From Demequina globuliformis (lineage in GTDB: Bacteria; Actinomycetota; Actinomycetes; Actinomycetales; Demequinaceae): 64,000 bases of DNA. Both the position numbers and the translations under genes were made by a program. This document shows, one piece after another, positions 36,513 through 45,722 of the stretch (its first letter is position 1; each line of letters opens with the position of its first letter). The notes under the pieces were generated by a model. The model made no database searches. It saw only the letters and a program-made list of their open reading frames with translations, and was not told the DNA's origin. Where the stretch lies: positions 1-64,000 of the forward strand of contig NZ_BBRG01000003.1 of assembly GCF_000975155.1 (NCBI RefSeq), in the 5' to 3' direction.

Positions 36513-37246
36513 GCGTCCGCCTTGCGCACCAAAATGCGCCCACACTCCTCACAGCGCACGACCTGGTCCGCGGGGGCAGACTCGATCGCACGCAGGTCGC
36601 CCGCGTTGAGCGTCATGTTGCAACCCAGGCAACGCGGGCCCTGGAGGGCAGCCGCTCCCACGCCGCCATGCTGGTCACGCAGACGCTCATACAGCGACAC
36701 GAGCGCGGCGTCGAGGCCCTCCGCCTTGAGCACGCGCTCGGCTTCGATGTCGGCGACTTCGTCCTGGATGTCCGCTGCGGCGCGTGCCCGCTCCGCCTCC
36801 AATTCGGCGATCTGCGCGTCGATAGCGTCGCGCTGACGCGTGGCGTCGGCGTGGCTTGCCTCCGCCGTCTCAAGGCGTTCCATGGCCTCCAGCTCAATGT
36901 CCTCGAGGTCGCTCAAACGCTTCTTCAGCACCTCAAGCTCCGCCTGGAGCGCCTGCAGGTCCTTGGCATTCGCTGACCCAGAGTCGAGGCGGGACTGGTC
37001 GCGTTCCGCGCGAGCCCGGACGGCCTGGACGTCATCCTCCGCCTTGGTGACTTCGCGGCGAAGATCAGAGACCTCGGCCCCGCGCGCGATCGCATCCTCC
37101 TGCAGGTCCGCCGCGCGGCCGGTGAGTTCGGCAATCTGAGCGAGCTGAGGGAGAGTCTCGAGGCGGTGGCGGGCCTGCTGGATGCGCAGGTCAGCGTCTT
37201 GAACCTCGAGTAGTCGCTGCTGGTCGGCGACGGGGGCGGTAGCCAC
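36509..37246 (-). CDS. C4 zinc-ribbon coiled-coil protein (Rv2229c/CdsZ-like)
   Basis: A 245-residue protein. Residues about 10-180 form a long antiparallel coiled coil rich in Glu/Ala/Arg. The C-terminal zinc ribbon has RCLGCNMTL and RCEECGRIL, two CxxC pairs. Family members are predicted nucleic-acid- or ribosome-associated; the role is unsettled. It starts with GTG, GGAG 8 nt upstream, and is followed by the phosphatase with an ATGA overlap. It is preceded 19 nt away by the Nif3-like gene, as in M. tuberculosis. Confidence 0.9.
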   Translation of the reverse strand: MATAPVADQQRLLEVQDADLRIQQARHRLETLPQLAQIAELTGRAADLQEDAIARGAEVSDLRREVTKAEDDVQAVRARAERDQSRLDSGSANAKDLQALQAELEVLKKRLSDLEDIELEAMERLETAEASHADATRQRDAIDAQIAELEAERARAAADIQDEVADIEAERVLKAEGLDAALVSLYERLRDQHGGVGAAALQGPRCLGCNMTLNAGDLRAIESAPADQVVRCEECGRILVRKADA

Positions 37247-37265
37247 AGGTAGGTCTCCTTTTGGG

Positions 37266-38102
37266 TTACGCGTGCGGGTCGGGCCGCGACGGGATGTGCG
37301 CGGTCCAGGGGTCAGTGTTCAGGGTGGAGACGGTCGTGTCCACTCCGGCGGCATCAGCCACGTGTTCCGCGGTGGCCGTCAACCAAGCCCACTCAGAAGC
37401 CGAGTGCGCCACGTCGATCAGGAAGGGCCGTCCATCACCCAAGTCAGCCGTTTCGCGGAAGTCTGATGCGGGGTGGTGACGCAAGTCTGCAGTGATGTAG
37501 ACGTCCGCGCCGGCCGCCCTGGCATCGGCCAAGTAGGCGTCTCCCGAGCCCCCACATACGGCGACGGTCGTGACTGCGGCGTCTAGGTCGCCCGCGACGC
37601 GCACCCCGTGCGCGGTCGCTGGAAGGGCCTGGGCGACCTGCTGCGCGAACTCCGCGAGAGAGATGGGGCCGGGAAGGGGGCCGATGCGCCCAGTCCCCTG
37701 CGTACGGTCTCCGGGGCGGGCGATGAGCGGCGCTGAGGTCCTCACGCCGACGGCTTGGGCGAGCGCCTCCGAGACGCCATCGGTGGCGACATCCGCGTTG
37801 GTGTGGGCGTTGTAGTGCCCAATTCCATGGGCAATGAGCTGGTGGATCACGGCCCCTTTCGAGGACGTGACGGGCAGTTGCGTCGCGCCCCTGAGCAGCA
37901 ACGGGTGATGTGTGACGATGAGGTCGGCGTCGATGTCGATCGCCTCTTGCACCACGGCAAGCGTGGGATCCACGGCGAAAAGCACGCGACGGACATGCGC
38001 CGTGGGATCGCCAACGGTGAGGCCGTTGACGTCCCAGTCTTCAGCGAGGTGGAGCGGAAAGCGCCGTTCCAAGATGTCTGCGATGTCCGCGACGGTGGTC
38101 AT
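37266..38102 (-). CDS. Nif3-like dinuclear metal centre protein
   Basis: A 278-residue NIF3/YbgI-type protein (GTP cyclohydrolase 1 type 2-like). Metal-binding motifs are present: VTHHPLLLRGATQL (His pair), an HYNAHTNAD segment, and the C-terminal IDVAHSASEW with His and Glu. AVCGGSGDAYL begins the second half. These form a toroidal hexamer with a two-metal site in known structures; the true reaction is uncertain. It is first in a compact operon with the zinc-ribbon and phosphatase genes. Confidence 0.9.
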   Translation of the reverse strand: MTTVADIADILERRFPLHLAEDWDVNGLTVGDPTAHVRRVLFAVDPTLAVVQEAIDIDADLIVTHHPLLLRGATQLPVTSSKGAVIHQLIAHGIGHYNAHTNADVATDGVSEALAQAVGVRTSAPLIARPGDRTQGTGRIGPLPGPISLAEFAQQVAQALPATAHGVRVAGDLDAAVTTVAVCGGSGDAYLADARAAGADVYITADLRHHPASDFRETADLGDGRPFLIDVAHSASEWAWLTATAEHVADAAGVDTTVSTLNTDPWTAHIPSRPDPHA

Positions 38103-38115
38103 GGCACCACGCTAC

Positions 38116-38859
38116 TCAGGTTTCGCGCCTGGGATTCTCCAAAAGCCGGTCAATCTTGGCCTCGAGTTCGCGGACTTGCGCCTGAAGCTCCTCGTGGCGA
38201 GACTCTTCCCTCGCCTCATCCTCGCTGTCGTCACCTGACGTGAGCGCCACAAACCATGCGGCCACGGAGGCGGTCACGACACCGATGAGCGCGATACCGA
38301 CAAGCATCATGATCACGGCGACGATGCGCCCGGTGACGGACACCGGCGAAAAGTCGCCATAGCCCACGGTCGTGACGGTCACGAAGGCCCACCACAGGGC
38401 GTCACCAAAGTTATTGATCGCGGAGTCCGTGACCTCGCGCTCAGCTGCCAGCACAGCAACGGACCCGATCCATAGGAGCAGGACCACCGACAGGATCACC
38501 GCCTGCATGGTCTTGAGGCGGCCCTTCGCCGACGCGAAGGCCGCGCCCTGGGTAAAGGCGGTGAGCACCTTAAGAGGGCGTGCTGCCGGCACGGCCACGG
38601 CAATGACGTCGAGGGGATGCGTCCACAAGAACTTCCACGACTTTTGGGAGATCAGCGTGCGAATGATGATGTCGACCAAGAACGCGACCCAAATGAAGCC
38701 CTGAATCGACAGCAGAGTCGAGCGCACGCCGTGTGGCAACTCAGTGAAGAAGATGATGCGCGCCGACCACACCAGGAGGAAAATAAAGGCCAGCGCAGCC
38801 ATCGGGGCATCGGTCTTGGCCGCGTATGCGTCGTATCGCGGGCCCATGGGTTCGGCCAC
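38116..38859 (-). CDS. Voltage-gated-type potassium channel
   Basis: A 247-residue channel subunit. Hydrophobic segments lie near 20-38, 51-69, 79-97, 117-140 and 175-205, and the selectivity filter TVGYGD is at 164-169. The segment where S4 should be (PAARPLKVLTAF) has few regularly spaced arginines, so voltage sensing may be weak. A C-terminal coiled coil (about 212-247, HEELQAQVRELEAKIDRL) should assemble the tetramer. It starts with GTG after AAAGGGA. It lies 13 nt upstream of the Nif3-like gene, so they may be co-transcribed. Confidence 0.9.
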   Translation of the reverse strand: MAEPMGPRYDAYAAKTDAPMAALAFIFLLVWSARIIFFTELPHGVRSTLLSIQGFIWVAFLVDIIIRTLISQKSWKFLWTHPLDVIAVAVPAARPLKVLTAFTQGAAFASAKGRLKTMQAVILSVVLLLWIGSVAVLAAEREVTDSAINNFGDALWWAFVTVTTVGYGDFSPVSVTGRIVAVIMMLVGIALIGVVTASVAAWFVALTSGDDSEDEAREESRHEELQAQVRELEAKIDRLLENPRRET

Positions 38860-38921
38860 GGTGCGTCCCTTTCCTCGCGTTCAGCCGTTCGCCCCACATC
38901 GTAGCGAGTGCAACCAGCCGC

Positions 38922-39350
38922 CTAGAGTTTCTGCGCGAGCATGACCAGGATTCCGCTGGGGCCGCGCACATACGTGAGGCGGTACATGTCTTGGTAGTTC
39001 GCCACACCCCGGAGCGGATGGCAGCCATGGCGTGCGGCGACATCGAGCGCGGCGTCGAGGTCGTCCACGGCGAGTGCGACACGATGCATGCCAATGTCGT
39101 GTGGCTCAGTTGGCGGCGTCGCGCGCGCTGCGGGGTGCAAGTACTGCATGAGTTCAATGCGTCCGTGGCCGTCAGGCGTCGTGAGCACCGCGATCATGGC
39201 GTGGTTTCCGTCGAGCCCGACCGCGGTGTCGGCCCATGTGCCACTCACCGTGTCGCGGCCCTCGATGCTCAAACCGAGGTCAGTGAAGAACGCAATCGCC
39301 GCGTCGATGTCCTCGACGGCGATGCCGACGTTGTCCAGTCTGGTGACCAT
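38922..39350 (-). CDS. VOC/glyoxalase family protein
   Basis: A 142-residue vicinal-oxygen-chelate protein with two beta-alpha-beta-beta-beta repeats: DNVGIAVEDIDAAIAFFTDLG and HRVALAVDDLDAALDVAARHG. His/Glu metal ligands can be placed in the second half (MHRVALAV, IELMQYL). It could be a lyase, dioxygenase or isomerase; nothing local points to one. The start MVTRLDN is chosen because upstream codons lack a ribosome-binding site and diverge from the family. Confidence 0.82.
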   Translation of the reverse strand: MVTRLDNVGIAVEDIDAAIAFFTDLGLSIEGRDTVSGTWADTAVGLDGNHAMIAVLTTPDGHGRIELMQYLHPAARATPPTEPHDIGMHRVALAVDDLDAALDVAARHGCHPLRGVANYQDMYRLTYVRGPSGILVMLAQKL

Positions 39351-39453
39351 ACGGGAGATGGTAGAGCCCTGGCGTTCCGGATGCGCGGTGACGCTGCCAC
39401 GGGCGCACATTACGGGCGGAGCGGCCATGCGCGCTGCGCGCTTGTCTCACGAG

Positions 39454-39527
39454 TGGGCCCTACCGGACTCGAACCGATGACACCTGCGGTGTAAACGCAG
39501 TGCTCTAACCAACTGAGCTAAGGGCCC
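39454..39527 (-). tRNA. tRNA-Val (anticodon TAC)
   Basis: A 74-nt cloverleaf on the minus strand. Acceptor GGGCCCT/AGGGCCC, D-arm GCTCAGTTGGTTAGAGC, anticodon loop TTTACAC in a CTGCG/CGCAG stem, T-loop GGTTCGAGTCC. The discriminator is A. The CCA end is not encoded. Confidence 0.97.
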
Positions 39528-39557
39528 GCCACCATTGTGGCGCATCTTGCGCGATGT

Positions 39558-40019
39558 TTACGACACGTCGCCAATCGCGGCGCGGTATTCGTCGAGATCT
39601 CGCGCCTGGCCAAGGTCAGACACGACAGACCAACGGAGGATCCCCTCAGAGTCGATGAGGAAACTGCCGCGTCCAGCGAGACCCTTGTCATCGCTGAACA
39701 CGCCGTAGGCGCGCGCCGCCTCACCGTGAGGCCAGAAGTCGCTGAGCAACGGCGCGGAATACGCGTGTGCGTCTCCCCACGCTTTCATCGTGTACAGGGA
39801 GTCGCATGAGACGACCGCGACTGCGACATCCGAGCCCTCAACGAGCGGCGACTCGTCACGCAAGTCAATCAACTCGTTGGTGCAGGTGTCAGAGAAAGCG
39901 AATGGCACGAACACCAGCAGCAGCGGTGCCCCACCGAAGTCACGGAGAGTCGTTCGGCGGCCGTGCTGGTCGACCAAGACAAAGTCGGGAGCAGCCTCGC
40001 CTAGACGAGGTCCCGTCAC
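39558..40019 (-). CDS. Peroxiredoxin, AhpE type
   Basis: A 153-residue one-cysteine-type peroxiredoxin. The peroxidatic site is VPFAFSDTCTNEL (Cys46), equivalent to Cys45 of mycobacterial AhpE; the preceding RLGEAAPDFVLVDQHG is the family start. No second cysteine is placed for an obvious resolving role, though VSCDS lies further on. The GTG start overlaps the DUF3052 stop (GTGA). The same pair, AhpE next to DUF3052, occurs in M. tuberculosis (Rv2238c/Rv2239c). Confidence 0.92.
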   Translation of the reverse strand: MTGPRLGEAAPDFVLVDQHGRRTTLRDFGGAPLLLVFVPFAFSDTCTNELIDLRDESPLVEGSDVAVAVVSCDSLYTMKAWGDAHAYSAPLLSDFWPHGEAARAYGVFSDDKGLAGRGSFLIDSEGILRWSVVSDLGQARDLDEYRAAIGDVS

Positions 40020-40444
40020 TTTTGCCAACCCTTGTCGACGAGTCGAGTGCACGACCAACCTTCGCCCACCACGAAAGTGATCGTGGAGTGCAGTCCGGCG
40101 ACAGAAGCCGCCTCTTGCACGTCGCGAGGCGGTACGTGGCCGGAGGTGCCGGCCTTGGGAGTGAAAAGCCAGACGGCCCCACCGTCGTCCATCAGCGACT
40201 GCACGTCCATCAATAGATCAGTGAGGTCGTCGTCTCCGTCACGGAACCACACCAGCGCTCCGTCGGTGACATCGCCGTAGTCTTCGTCGACGAGCGCTTC
40301 GCCGGTACGTTCCTCGATGGCTACACGCAACGCGGAGTCCACGTCCTCGTCGTAGCCGAATTCCTGTAGGACAAGTCCTTTGGTCAGGTCGAACCGGTCG
40401 ATGACACCATCGTCGACGGTGCTCGTCCCCTCCTGTGTGGCCAC
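40016..40444 (-). CDS. DUF3052 family protein
   Basis: A 142-residue actinobacterial DUF3052 protein: LVLQEFGYDEDVDSALR, DGALVWFRDGDDDLTDLL and VWLFTPKAGTSGHVPP are its hallmarks. No ATG is suitable. I chose GTG at 40444 with GGGAG about 10 nt upstream, which gives the usual family length. Its function is unknown. It is translationally coupled to the peroxiredoxin and divergent from aceE, with which it shares a roughly 240-nt regulatory gap. Confidence 0.85.
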   Translation of the reverse strand: MATQEGTSTVDDGVIDRFDLTKGLVLQEFGYDEDVDSALRVAIEERTGEALVDEDYGDVTDGALVWFRDGDDDLTDLLMDVQSLMDDGGAVWLFTPKAGTSGHVPPRDVQEAASVAGLHSTITFVVGEGWSCTRLVDKGWQK

Positions 40445-40681
40445 AGCGGTGGCACTCCCTTCGTTGCACTCTCCGCGCAATTCCTGCGCGAACGTTTCCA
40501 CCACAGTAGAGCGCGCGCGTAGGCCGTGGCAATGCGACAGGCCACTTGGGTCTCCACGCGGCACGGGCCCAGCGTGACATTTGCTCCGGAACTCGACACA
40601 ATGAGCGATGAAGAGGCGGTACCACCCGCCCCCACCCCAAGGCACGGCGCTACACCCTTGCGCCCCACAGGAAGGTCACCG

Positions 40682-43390
40682 GTGGCATCACACGGCGAGA
40701 TTGACAAAGACCCGAGCGAAACCGATGAGTGGCTCGAGTCGCTAGACGGACTGATCGAGACGGGTGGTGAGTCGCGAGCCGAATACGTCCTTGACCGCAT
40801 GGTCGAGCACGCTGCCACCAAGCAGCTCTCGGTGCCGCTGAGCCTGAACACCCCCTACGTCAACACCATTCACGCGGATGACGAGCCCGAGTTCCCCGGC
40901 GACGAGGAGATTGAGCGTCGCTACCGCGGGTGGATCCGCTGGAACGCGGCCGTCATGGTGACGCGCGCGCAGGCTGCAGGCAAGGGTGTGGGCGGCCACA
41001 TTTCCTCCTACGCCTCAGTCGCGACACTGTACGAGGTGGGTCTCAACCACTTCTTCCGCGGCAAGGACCACCCCGGCGGCGGTGACCAGGTCTACTTCCA
41101 GGGCCACGCGGCTCCCGGTGTGTACGCCCGCGGCTACGTCGAGGGACGCTTCAGTGAGGACGACCTCGACTCCTTCCGTCAGGAAAAGTCCGGTCCCGGT
41201 CGCGGCATGTCCTCGTACCCGCACCCGCGCCTCATGCAGGACGTGTGGGAGTTCCCCACCGTCTCGATGGGCCTTGGCCCTGCCTCCGCGATCTACCAGG
41301 CCTGGACCAACCGGTACATGCACCTGCGTGGCCTGAAGGACACGTCGCAGCAGCACGTCTGGGCCTACCTTGGCGACGGCGAGATGGACGAGCCCGAGAG
41401 CCGCGGCATGCTCCAGCTCGCTGCCAACCAGGGCCTCGACAACCTGACCTTCGTCGTGAACTGCAACCTCCAGCGCCTCGATGGCCCGGTCCGCGGAAAC
41501 GGCAAGATCATTCAGGAACTCGAGGCGTTCTTCCGTGGTGCAGGCTGGAACGTCATCAAGGTCGTGTGGGGCCGTAACTGGGACCCCCTGCTTGCTCGCG
41601 ATGAAGATGGCGCGCTCGTCAACCTGATGAACACCGTCCCCGACGGCGACTTCCAGACTTTCCGTGCGGAGTCGGGAGCCTTCATTCGCGACCAGTTCTT
41701 TGGCGGCGACCCGCGCGCCAAGGAGCTCGTCAAGGACATGAGTGACGACGAGATCTGGGCGCTGAAGCGCGGCGGCCACGACTACCGGAAGCTCTACGCC
41801 GCATACAAGGCCTCGACCACGCAGGCCAACGGCAAGCCCACGGTCATCCTCGCGAAGACCATCAAGGGCTATGGCCTGGGCTCCAACTTCGCGGCGCGCA
41901 ACTCGACCCACCAGATGAAGAAGCTGGCGGCCGCAGACCTCAAGGTGCTGCGCGATACCTTCGACATCCCGTTCTCTGACGAACAGCTCGAGGCTGACCC
42001 TTACAACCCGCCGTACTACCACCCCGGTATGGACGACCCGGCCGTCAAGTACATGCTCGACCGCCGCAAGCAGCTGGGCGGGTTTGTCCCCGAGCGTCGC
42101 GACCCCAAGACGCAGATCGCCCTGCCAGACGACAAGGCATACGAACTGTTGGCGAAGGGCTCCGGCAAGCAGGAAGTCGCCACCACGATGGCGTTCGTCC
42201 GCCTGTTCAAGGACCTGGTGCGCGACAAGGAGTTCGGCAAGCGCATTGTGCCGATCATCCCCGACGAGGCTCGCACGTTCGGCCTGGACGCGATCTTCCC
42301 GTCGGCGAAGATCTTCAACACCAAGGGGCAGAACTATCTGCCCGTTGACCGCGAACTCATGCTCTCGTACAAGGAGTCTGAGGCCGGGCAGATCATGCAC
42401 ACCGGCATCAACGAAGCCGGCTCCGCCGCAGCCTTCCAGGCCGTCGGTACGGCGTACGCCACACACGGCGAGCCTTTGGTGCCGTTCTACATCTTCTACT
42501 CGATGTTCGGCTTCCAGCGCACTGGCGACCAGTTTTGGGCCGCGGGCGACCAGCTCACGCGCGGTTTCATCATTGGCGCCACGGCCGGACGCACCACCCT
42601 CACGGGTGAGGGCCTCCAGCACGCCGACGGTCACTCGCCTCTGCTGGCGGGCACCAACACCGCGGTGGTGCAGTACGACCCCGCGTTCGGCTACGAGATC
42701 CGCCACATTGTGCGCGACGGTCTGCAGCGTATGTATGGCGAGGACTCGCGTGACCCGAACGTCATGTACTACCTCACCGTCTACAACGAGCCCATTCGGC
42801 AGCCCGCCGAGCCGGAAAACGTCGACGTCGAGGGCATCCTCAAGGGCATCTACAAGTTCGCGGACGCGCCGGCCGGTGACGGACCGGAGGCGCAGATCCT
42901 CGCCTCCGGCGTGGCGGTTCCGTGGGCGCTTGAGGCTCAGGAGCTGCTGGCCACCCACTACGGCGTGCGCGCCTCGGTGTGGTCCGTGACGTCCTGGAAC
43001 GAGCTGCGTCGCGAGGCGCTCGCATGCGAGGAGACGGCGTTCCTCAACCCCGGCGAGAACCCCGTGCCGTACCTCACCCAGAAGCTCCAGGGTGCGCAGG
43101 GCCCGTTTGTGGCCACGTCCGACTACGACCACCTGGTCCCCGACCAGATTCGTGCCTGGGTCCCCGGCGACTATGCGACGTTGGGAGCGGATGGCTTTGG
43201 CTTCTCCGACACTCGCGCCGCTGCCCGCCGGTACTTCAAGATCGATGGGCCGTCGACGGCGGTCAAGGTGCTCCAGCAGTTGGAGCGTCGCGGTCAGGTC
43301 TCCCCCGGAACGACGGCCGATGCCGTGAGCCGGTACGAGCTCCACGACGTCCGCAAGGGCACGTCAGGCAACGCCGGCGGCGACGCCTAA
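40682..43390 (+). CDS. aceE: Pyruvate dehydrogenase E1, homodimeric (AceE)
   Basis: Decarboxylates pyruvate with thiamine diphosphate and feeds acetyl groups to the E2 core. The start GTG at 40682 has AGGAAGG 6 nt upstream and gives 902 residues, the usual size. An in-frame ATG at 40601 would add 27 residues without a good ribosome-binding site. Conserved segments: [36 protein letters not shown], the thiamine motif [13 protein letters not shown] with NCNLQ, and [13 protein letters not shown]. It lies directly before the fatty acid synthesis genes. A strong hairpin ends the transcript. Confidence 0.96.
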   Translation: MASHGEIDKDPSETDEWLESLDGLIETGGESRAEYVLDRMVEHAATKQLSVPLSLNTPYVNTIHADDEPEFPGDEEIERRYRGWIRWNAAVMVTRAQAAGKGVGGHISSYASVATLYEVGLNHFFRGKDHPGGGDQVYFQGHAAPGVYARGYVEGRFSEDDLDSFRQEKSGPGRGMSSYPHPRLMQDVWEFPTVSMGLGPASAIYQAWTNRYMHLRGLKDTSQQHVWAYLGDGEMDEPESRGMLQLAANQGLDNLTFVVNCNLQRLDGPVRGNGKIIQELEAFFRGAGWNVIKVVWGRNWDPLLARDEDGALVNLMNTVPDGDFQTFRAESGAFIRDQFFGGDPRAKELVKDMSDDEIWALKRGGHDYRKLYAAYKASTTQANGKPTVILAKTIKGYGLGSNFAARNSTHQMKKLAAADLKVLRDTFDIPFSDEQLEADPYNPPYYHPGMDDPAVKYMLDRRKQLGGFVPERRDPKTQIALPDDKAYELLAKGSGKQEVATTMAFVRLFKDLVRDKEFGKRIVPIIPDEARTFGLDAIFPSAKIFNTKGQNYLPVDRELMLSYKESEAGQIMHTGINEAGSAAAFQAVGTAYATHGEPLVPFYIFYSMFGFQRTGDQFWAAGDQLTRGFIIGATAGRTTLTGEGLQHADGHSPLLAGTNTAVVQYDPAFGYEIRHIVRDGLQRMYGEDSRDPNVMYYLTVYNEPIRQPAEPENVDVEGILKGIYKFADAPAGDGPEAQILASGVAVPWALEAQELLATHYGVRASVWSVTSWNELRREALACEETAFLNPGENPVPYLTQKLQGAQGPFVATSDYDHLVPDQIRAWVPGDYATLGADGFGFSDTRAAARRYFKIDGPSTAVKVLQQLERRGQVSPGTTADAVSRYELHDVRKGTSGNAGGDA

Positions 43391-43403
43391 GGTCTACGCC
43401 TCA

Positions 43404-43443
43404 GAGGGCCCTGTCCACCGCACCAGCGGTGGGCAGGGCCCTC
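43404..43443 (+). terminator. Hairpin terminator after aceE
   Basis: GAGGGCCCTGTCCACCGC pairs with GCGGTGGGCAGGGCCCTC (one mismatch in 18 bp) around a 4-nt loop, 13 nt past the aceE stop. No T-run follows. Confidence 0.8.
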
Positions 43444-43521
43444 GTCGTTGTCGGCAGGCGCGACGAGTCAGCCTTGTCGTAGAGGTGCATCAGGAGGTGT
43501 CGCACTAACTGCGGGCCTGGC

Positions 43522-43540
43522 GTTGTGGGAATCCCACAAC
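43522..43540. promoter_or_regulatory. Perfect 19-bp palindrome at the fasR promoter
   Basis: GTTGTGGGA-a-TCCCACAAC is a perfect inverted repeat. A -10 box TATGCT (43549-43554) ends 6 nt before the fasR ATG, so the palindrome covers the -35 region. I infer an operator for autoregulation by FasR or for another lipid regulator. Confidence 0.65.
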
Positions 43541-43560
43541 AACTCCCCTATGCTGACGGC

Positions 43561-44730
43561 ATGGCCACCTCCGCTGCGCGTTCTGAAACGCTGCGCCGGC
43601 TCCGCGCCGCCACAGGGCGCCTCGCGACCGCCGCGCTCCGCCAACTCGATACGGACTATCCCTGGTTCCGCGCGCTCCCGGCGCAGGAGCGCTCCTGGGT
43701 GGGCACGGTCGCGCAGGCAGGCATCTCGTCCTTTGTCGCGTGGTTCGCTGACCCGCAACGGTCCCACCGCAGTGCCACCGAGGTGTTCGCGGCCGCTCCC
43801 CCGGAGCTCACGCGTTCCGTCTCGCTTCAACACACCCTGTCGATCGTGCGCACCGTCGTCGAGGTCGTCGAAACCCATTCCGACGAGTTCGCCTCCCCAG
43901 GTTCCGAACAGGAAGTCCGGGAAGCGATTCTCTTGTACTCGCGTGAGATCGCGTTCTCTGCCGCAGAGGTCTACGCACGCGCCGCCGAGACTCGCGGGGC
44001 ATGGGATGCACGCCTCGAGGCCCTGGTGGTCGACGCGCTCGTGCGCGGAGAAGTCGACGACGACCTGCCCTCTCGCGCCGCGGCGCTCGGATGGAAGCCC
44101 GGGCCCACCCTGGTGCTCGTGGGCCTCACTGATGGCGCGCTCGGTGAAGTGCAAAGCGCTGACCTGCGTCGCACCATCCGCCGGTCTGCGCCGGGCGCGC
44201 TGGTCGGGATTCATGGCGAAGACCTCATTGTGATTTCCCGGGCCGACGAGGGTCACGAGGACCTCGTCGCCGCCCTCCTGCCAGCGTTTGGTCCGGGCCC
44301 TGTGGTCCGCGGCCCCAAGGCGGTCACCCTCATTGAGGTTGCGCGAGCCACGCGCGCCGCCGTGGCTGGCGTCATTGCCGCTCCCGCGTGGTCCATGGCA
44401 CCGCGCCCAGTTGGCGCCGATGACCTCCTGCCAGAACGCGTGCTCGTTGGCGATACAGCTGCGCGGGAACGTCTGGTGTCGATCGCGTACGATCCGATTG
44501 TCCAGGCGGGTGGTTCGCTGTCGGAGACGGTCGCGACGTACCTGGACTGCGGACGGTCGCTGGAAACGGCGGCGCGCACTATGTTTGTCCACCCCAACAC
44601 GGTCCGCTACCGCCTGAAGAAGGTCGCAGAGATGACCGGCTGGGACGTCCTCGCCCATCGCGACGCCCACGTGTTGGAAATGGCCTTTGCCCTGGGCCGC
44701 CTCCGGGACTCCAGCCGCGAGTCTTTGTAG
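43561..44730 (+). CDS. FasR-type PucR/CdaR-family regulator of fatty acid synthesis
   Basis: A 389-residue regulator. The C-terminal helix-turn-helix (ETVATYLDCGRSLETAARTM then FVHPNTVRYRLKKVAEMTGW) is of PucR/CdaR type. The N-terminal half is an all-helical effector domain, with a GGDEF-like degenerate region between. Gene order regulator-fabD-fabH-acpP-fabF is the same as for Streptomyces FasR, an activator of this operon (Rv2242 occupies the same place in M. tuberculosis). The ATG directly follows a -10 box, so the mRNA is probably leaderless. Confidence 0.88.
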   Translation: MATSAARSETLRRLRAATGRLATAALRQLDTDYPWFRALPAQERSWVGTVAQAGISSFVAWFADPQRSHRSATEVFAAAPPELTRSVSLQHTLSIVRTVVEVVETHSDEFASPGSEQEVREAILLYSREIAFSAAEVYARAAETRGAWDARLEALVVDALVRGEVDDDLPSRAAALGWKPGPTLVLVGLTDGALGEVQSADLRRTIRRSAPGALVGIHGEDLIVISRADEGHEDLVAALLPAFGPGPVVRGPKAVTLIEVARATRAAVAGVIAAPAWSMAPRPVGADDLLPERVLVGDTAARERLVSIAYDPIVQAGGSLSETVATYLDCGRSLETAARTMFVHPNTVRYRLKKVAEMTGWDVLAHRDAHVLEMAFALGRLRDSSRESL

Positions 44731-44760
44731 AGAACCTACAAGACTCGCGGGAGATTCCCG
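44716..44760. promoter_or_regulatory. Double inverted repeat between fasR and fabD
   Basis: CGAGTCTTTGTAG-agaac-CTACAAGACTCG, a long stem with one bulged T, covers the fasR stop codon. It is followed by CGGGA-gat-TCCCG (44748-44760). The GGGA/TCCC core repeats that of the palindrome at the fasR promoter. It is either an attenuator or regulator sites for the fabD operon. Confidence 0.5.
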
Positions 44761-44807
44761 TGAGCGAATGTGGCCGGCTCAGCCCACGTGTGCGTCATCC
44801 TAGAAAC

Positions 44808-45722
44808 ATGATTGCCGTTCTCTGCCCCGGTCAGGGTGCGCAGACTCCCGGAATGCTCAAGCCATGGCTTGAACTGCCCGAGGTAGCCGCCTCTCTCACC
44901 ACATTGTCGGAAGCCACAGACGCAGACCTCCTCTCACACGGAACCGACTCCGACGCTGACACGATCCGCGACACCGCCATCGCGCAGCCGTTGCTGGTCG
45001 CCACGGCGCTGGCAACCGCACGCGCCGCGCTTGGCGACGCGACGCCAGGACTCGTCGCCGGCCACTCCGTGGGAGAACTCGGAGCTGCAGCGCTCGCTGG
45101 CGTCGTCACCGACGCGGAAGCGATGCGCCTGGTCACCGTGCGGGCTAACGCCATGGCTCAGGCCGCATCCGATGCCGAGCCCACGTCGATGGCGGCGGTT
45201 CTTGGCGGCGTCGAGGACGAGGTCCTCGCTCGCCTCGACCAGTTGGGCCTGACCCCGGCAAACATGAACGGCGGCGGACAGATCGTCGCCGCTGGAGCCG
45301 CAGCGGCGATCGAAGCTCTCGTCGCCGACGCGCCCGCTCGGGCGCGGGTGATCCCACTGCAGGTTGCCGGAGCGTTTCACACGTCCTACATGGCACCCGC
45401 CGTTGCAGCGTTGGAAACCGCGGCATCGGCCCTCACCCCCAGCGACCCGCGCGTGACACTGCTGTCGAACGCCGACGGCGCGCCCGTGGCATCCGGCGCT
45501 GACGCGATCACCCGCATCGTGAAGCAGGTCGCGAGCCCTGTTCGCTGGGACCTCTGCCAGGCCCGTATGCTCGACGAAGGCGTCACCGCCATCCTCGAAG
45601 TGGCCCCAGGCGGTGTGCTGACCGGCCTCGCCAAGCGCGGCCTCAAGGGCATTCCTGCAGTCGCCCTCAAGACGCCCGACGACCTCGATGCAGCGCACCA
45701 GCTGGTGAAGGAGCACGCGTGA
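44808..45722 (+). CDS. fabD: Malonyl-CoA:ACP transacylase FabD
   Basis: Loads malonyl groups onto ACP. The 304 residues start IAVLCPGQGAQTPGML and contain the nucleophile elbow GHSVGE (Ser87) and the catalytic His in VAGAFHTSYM. The malonyl-binding Arg (VTVRANAMAQAA) is present. The ATG at 44808 has a CATCCT -10-like box 6 nt upstream and no ribosome-binding site. It is the first structural gene of the FAS-II operon, coupled to fabH by a GTGA overlap. Confidence 0.95.
   Translation: MIAVLCPGQGAQTPGMLKPWLELPEVAASLTTLSEATDADLLSHGTDSDADTIRDTAIAQPLLVATALATARAALGDATPGLVAGHSVGELGAAALAGVVTDAEAMRLVTVRANAMAQAASDAEPTSMAAVLGGVEDEVLARLDQLGLTPANMNGGGQIVAAGAAAAIEALVADAPARARVIPLQVAGAFHTSYMAPAVAALETAASALTPSDPRVTLLSNADGAPVASGADAITRIVKQVASPVRWDLCQARMLDEGVTAILEVAPGGVLTGLAKRGLKGIPAVALKTPDDLDAAHQLVKEHA

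Noticed and set aside
40601-40681. Upstream ATG as the aceE start
   Set aside because: No ribosome-binding site, and the extra 27 residues are Pro-rich and outside the family alignment; GTG at 40682 has AGGAAGG at ideal spacing.
41015-43345. Very long open frame on the minus strand under aceE (776 codons), and a similar one (542 codons) under glnA at 9276-10904
   Set aside because: Both are mirror frames of strongly conserved genes in GC-rich DNA; the translations are low-complexity with no recognisable domain.
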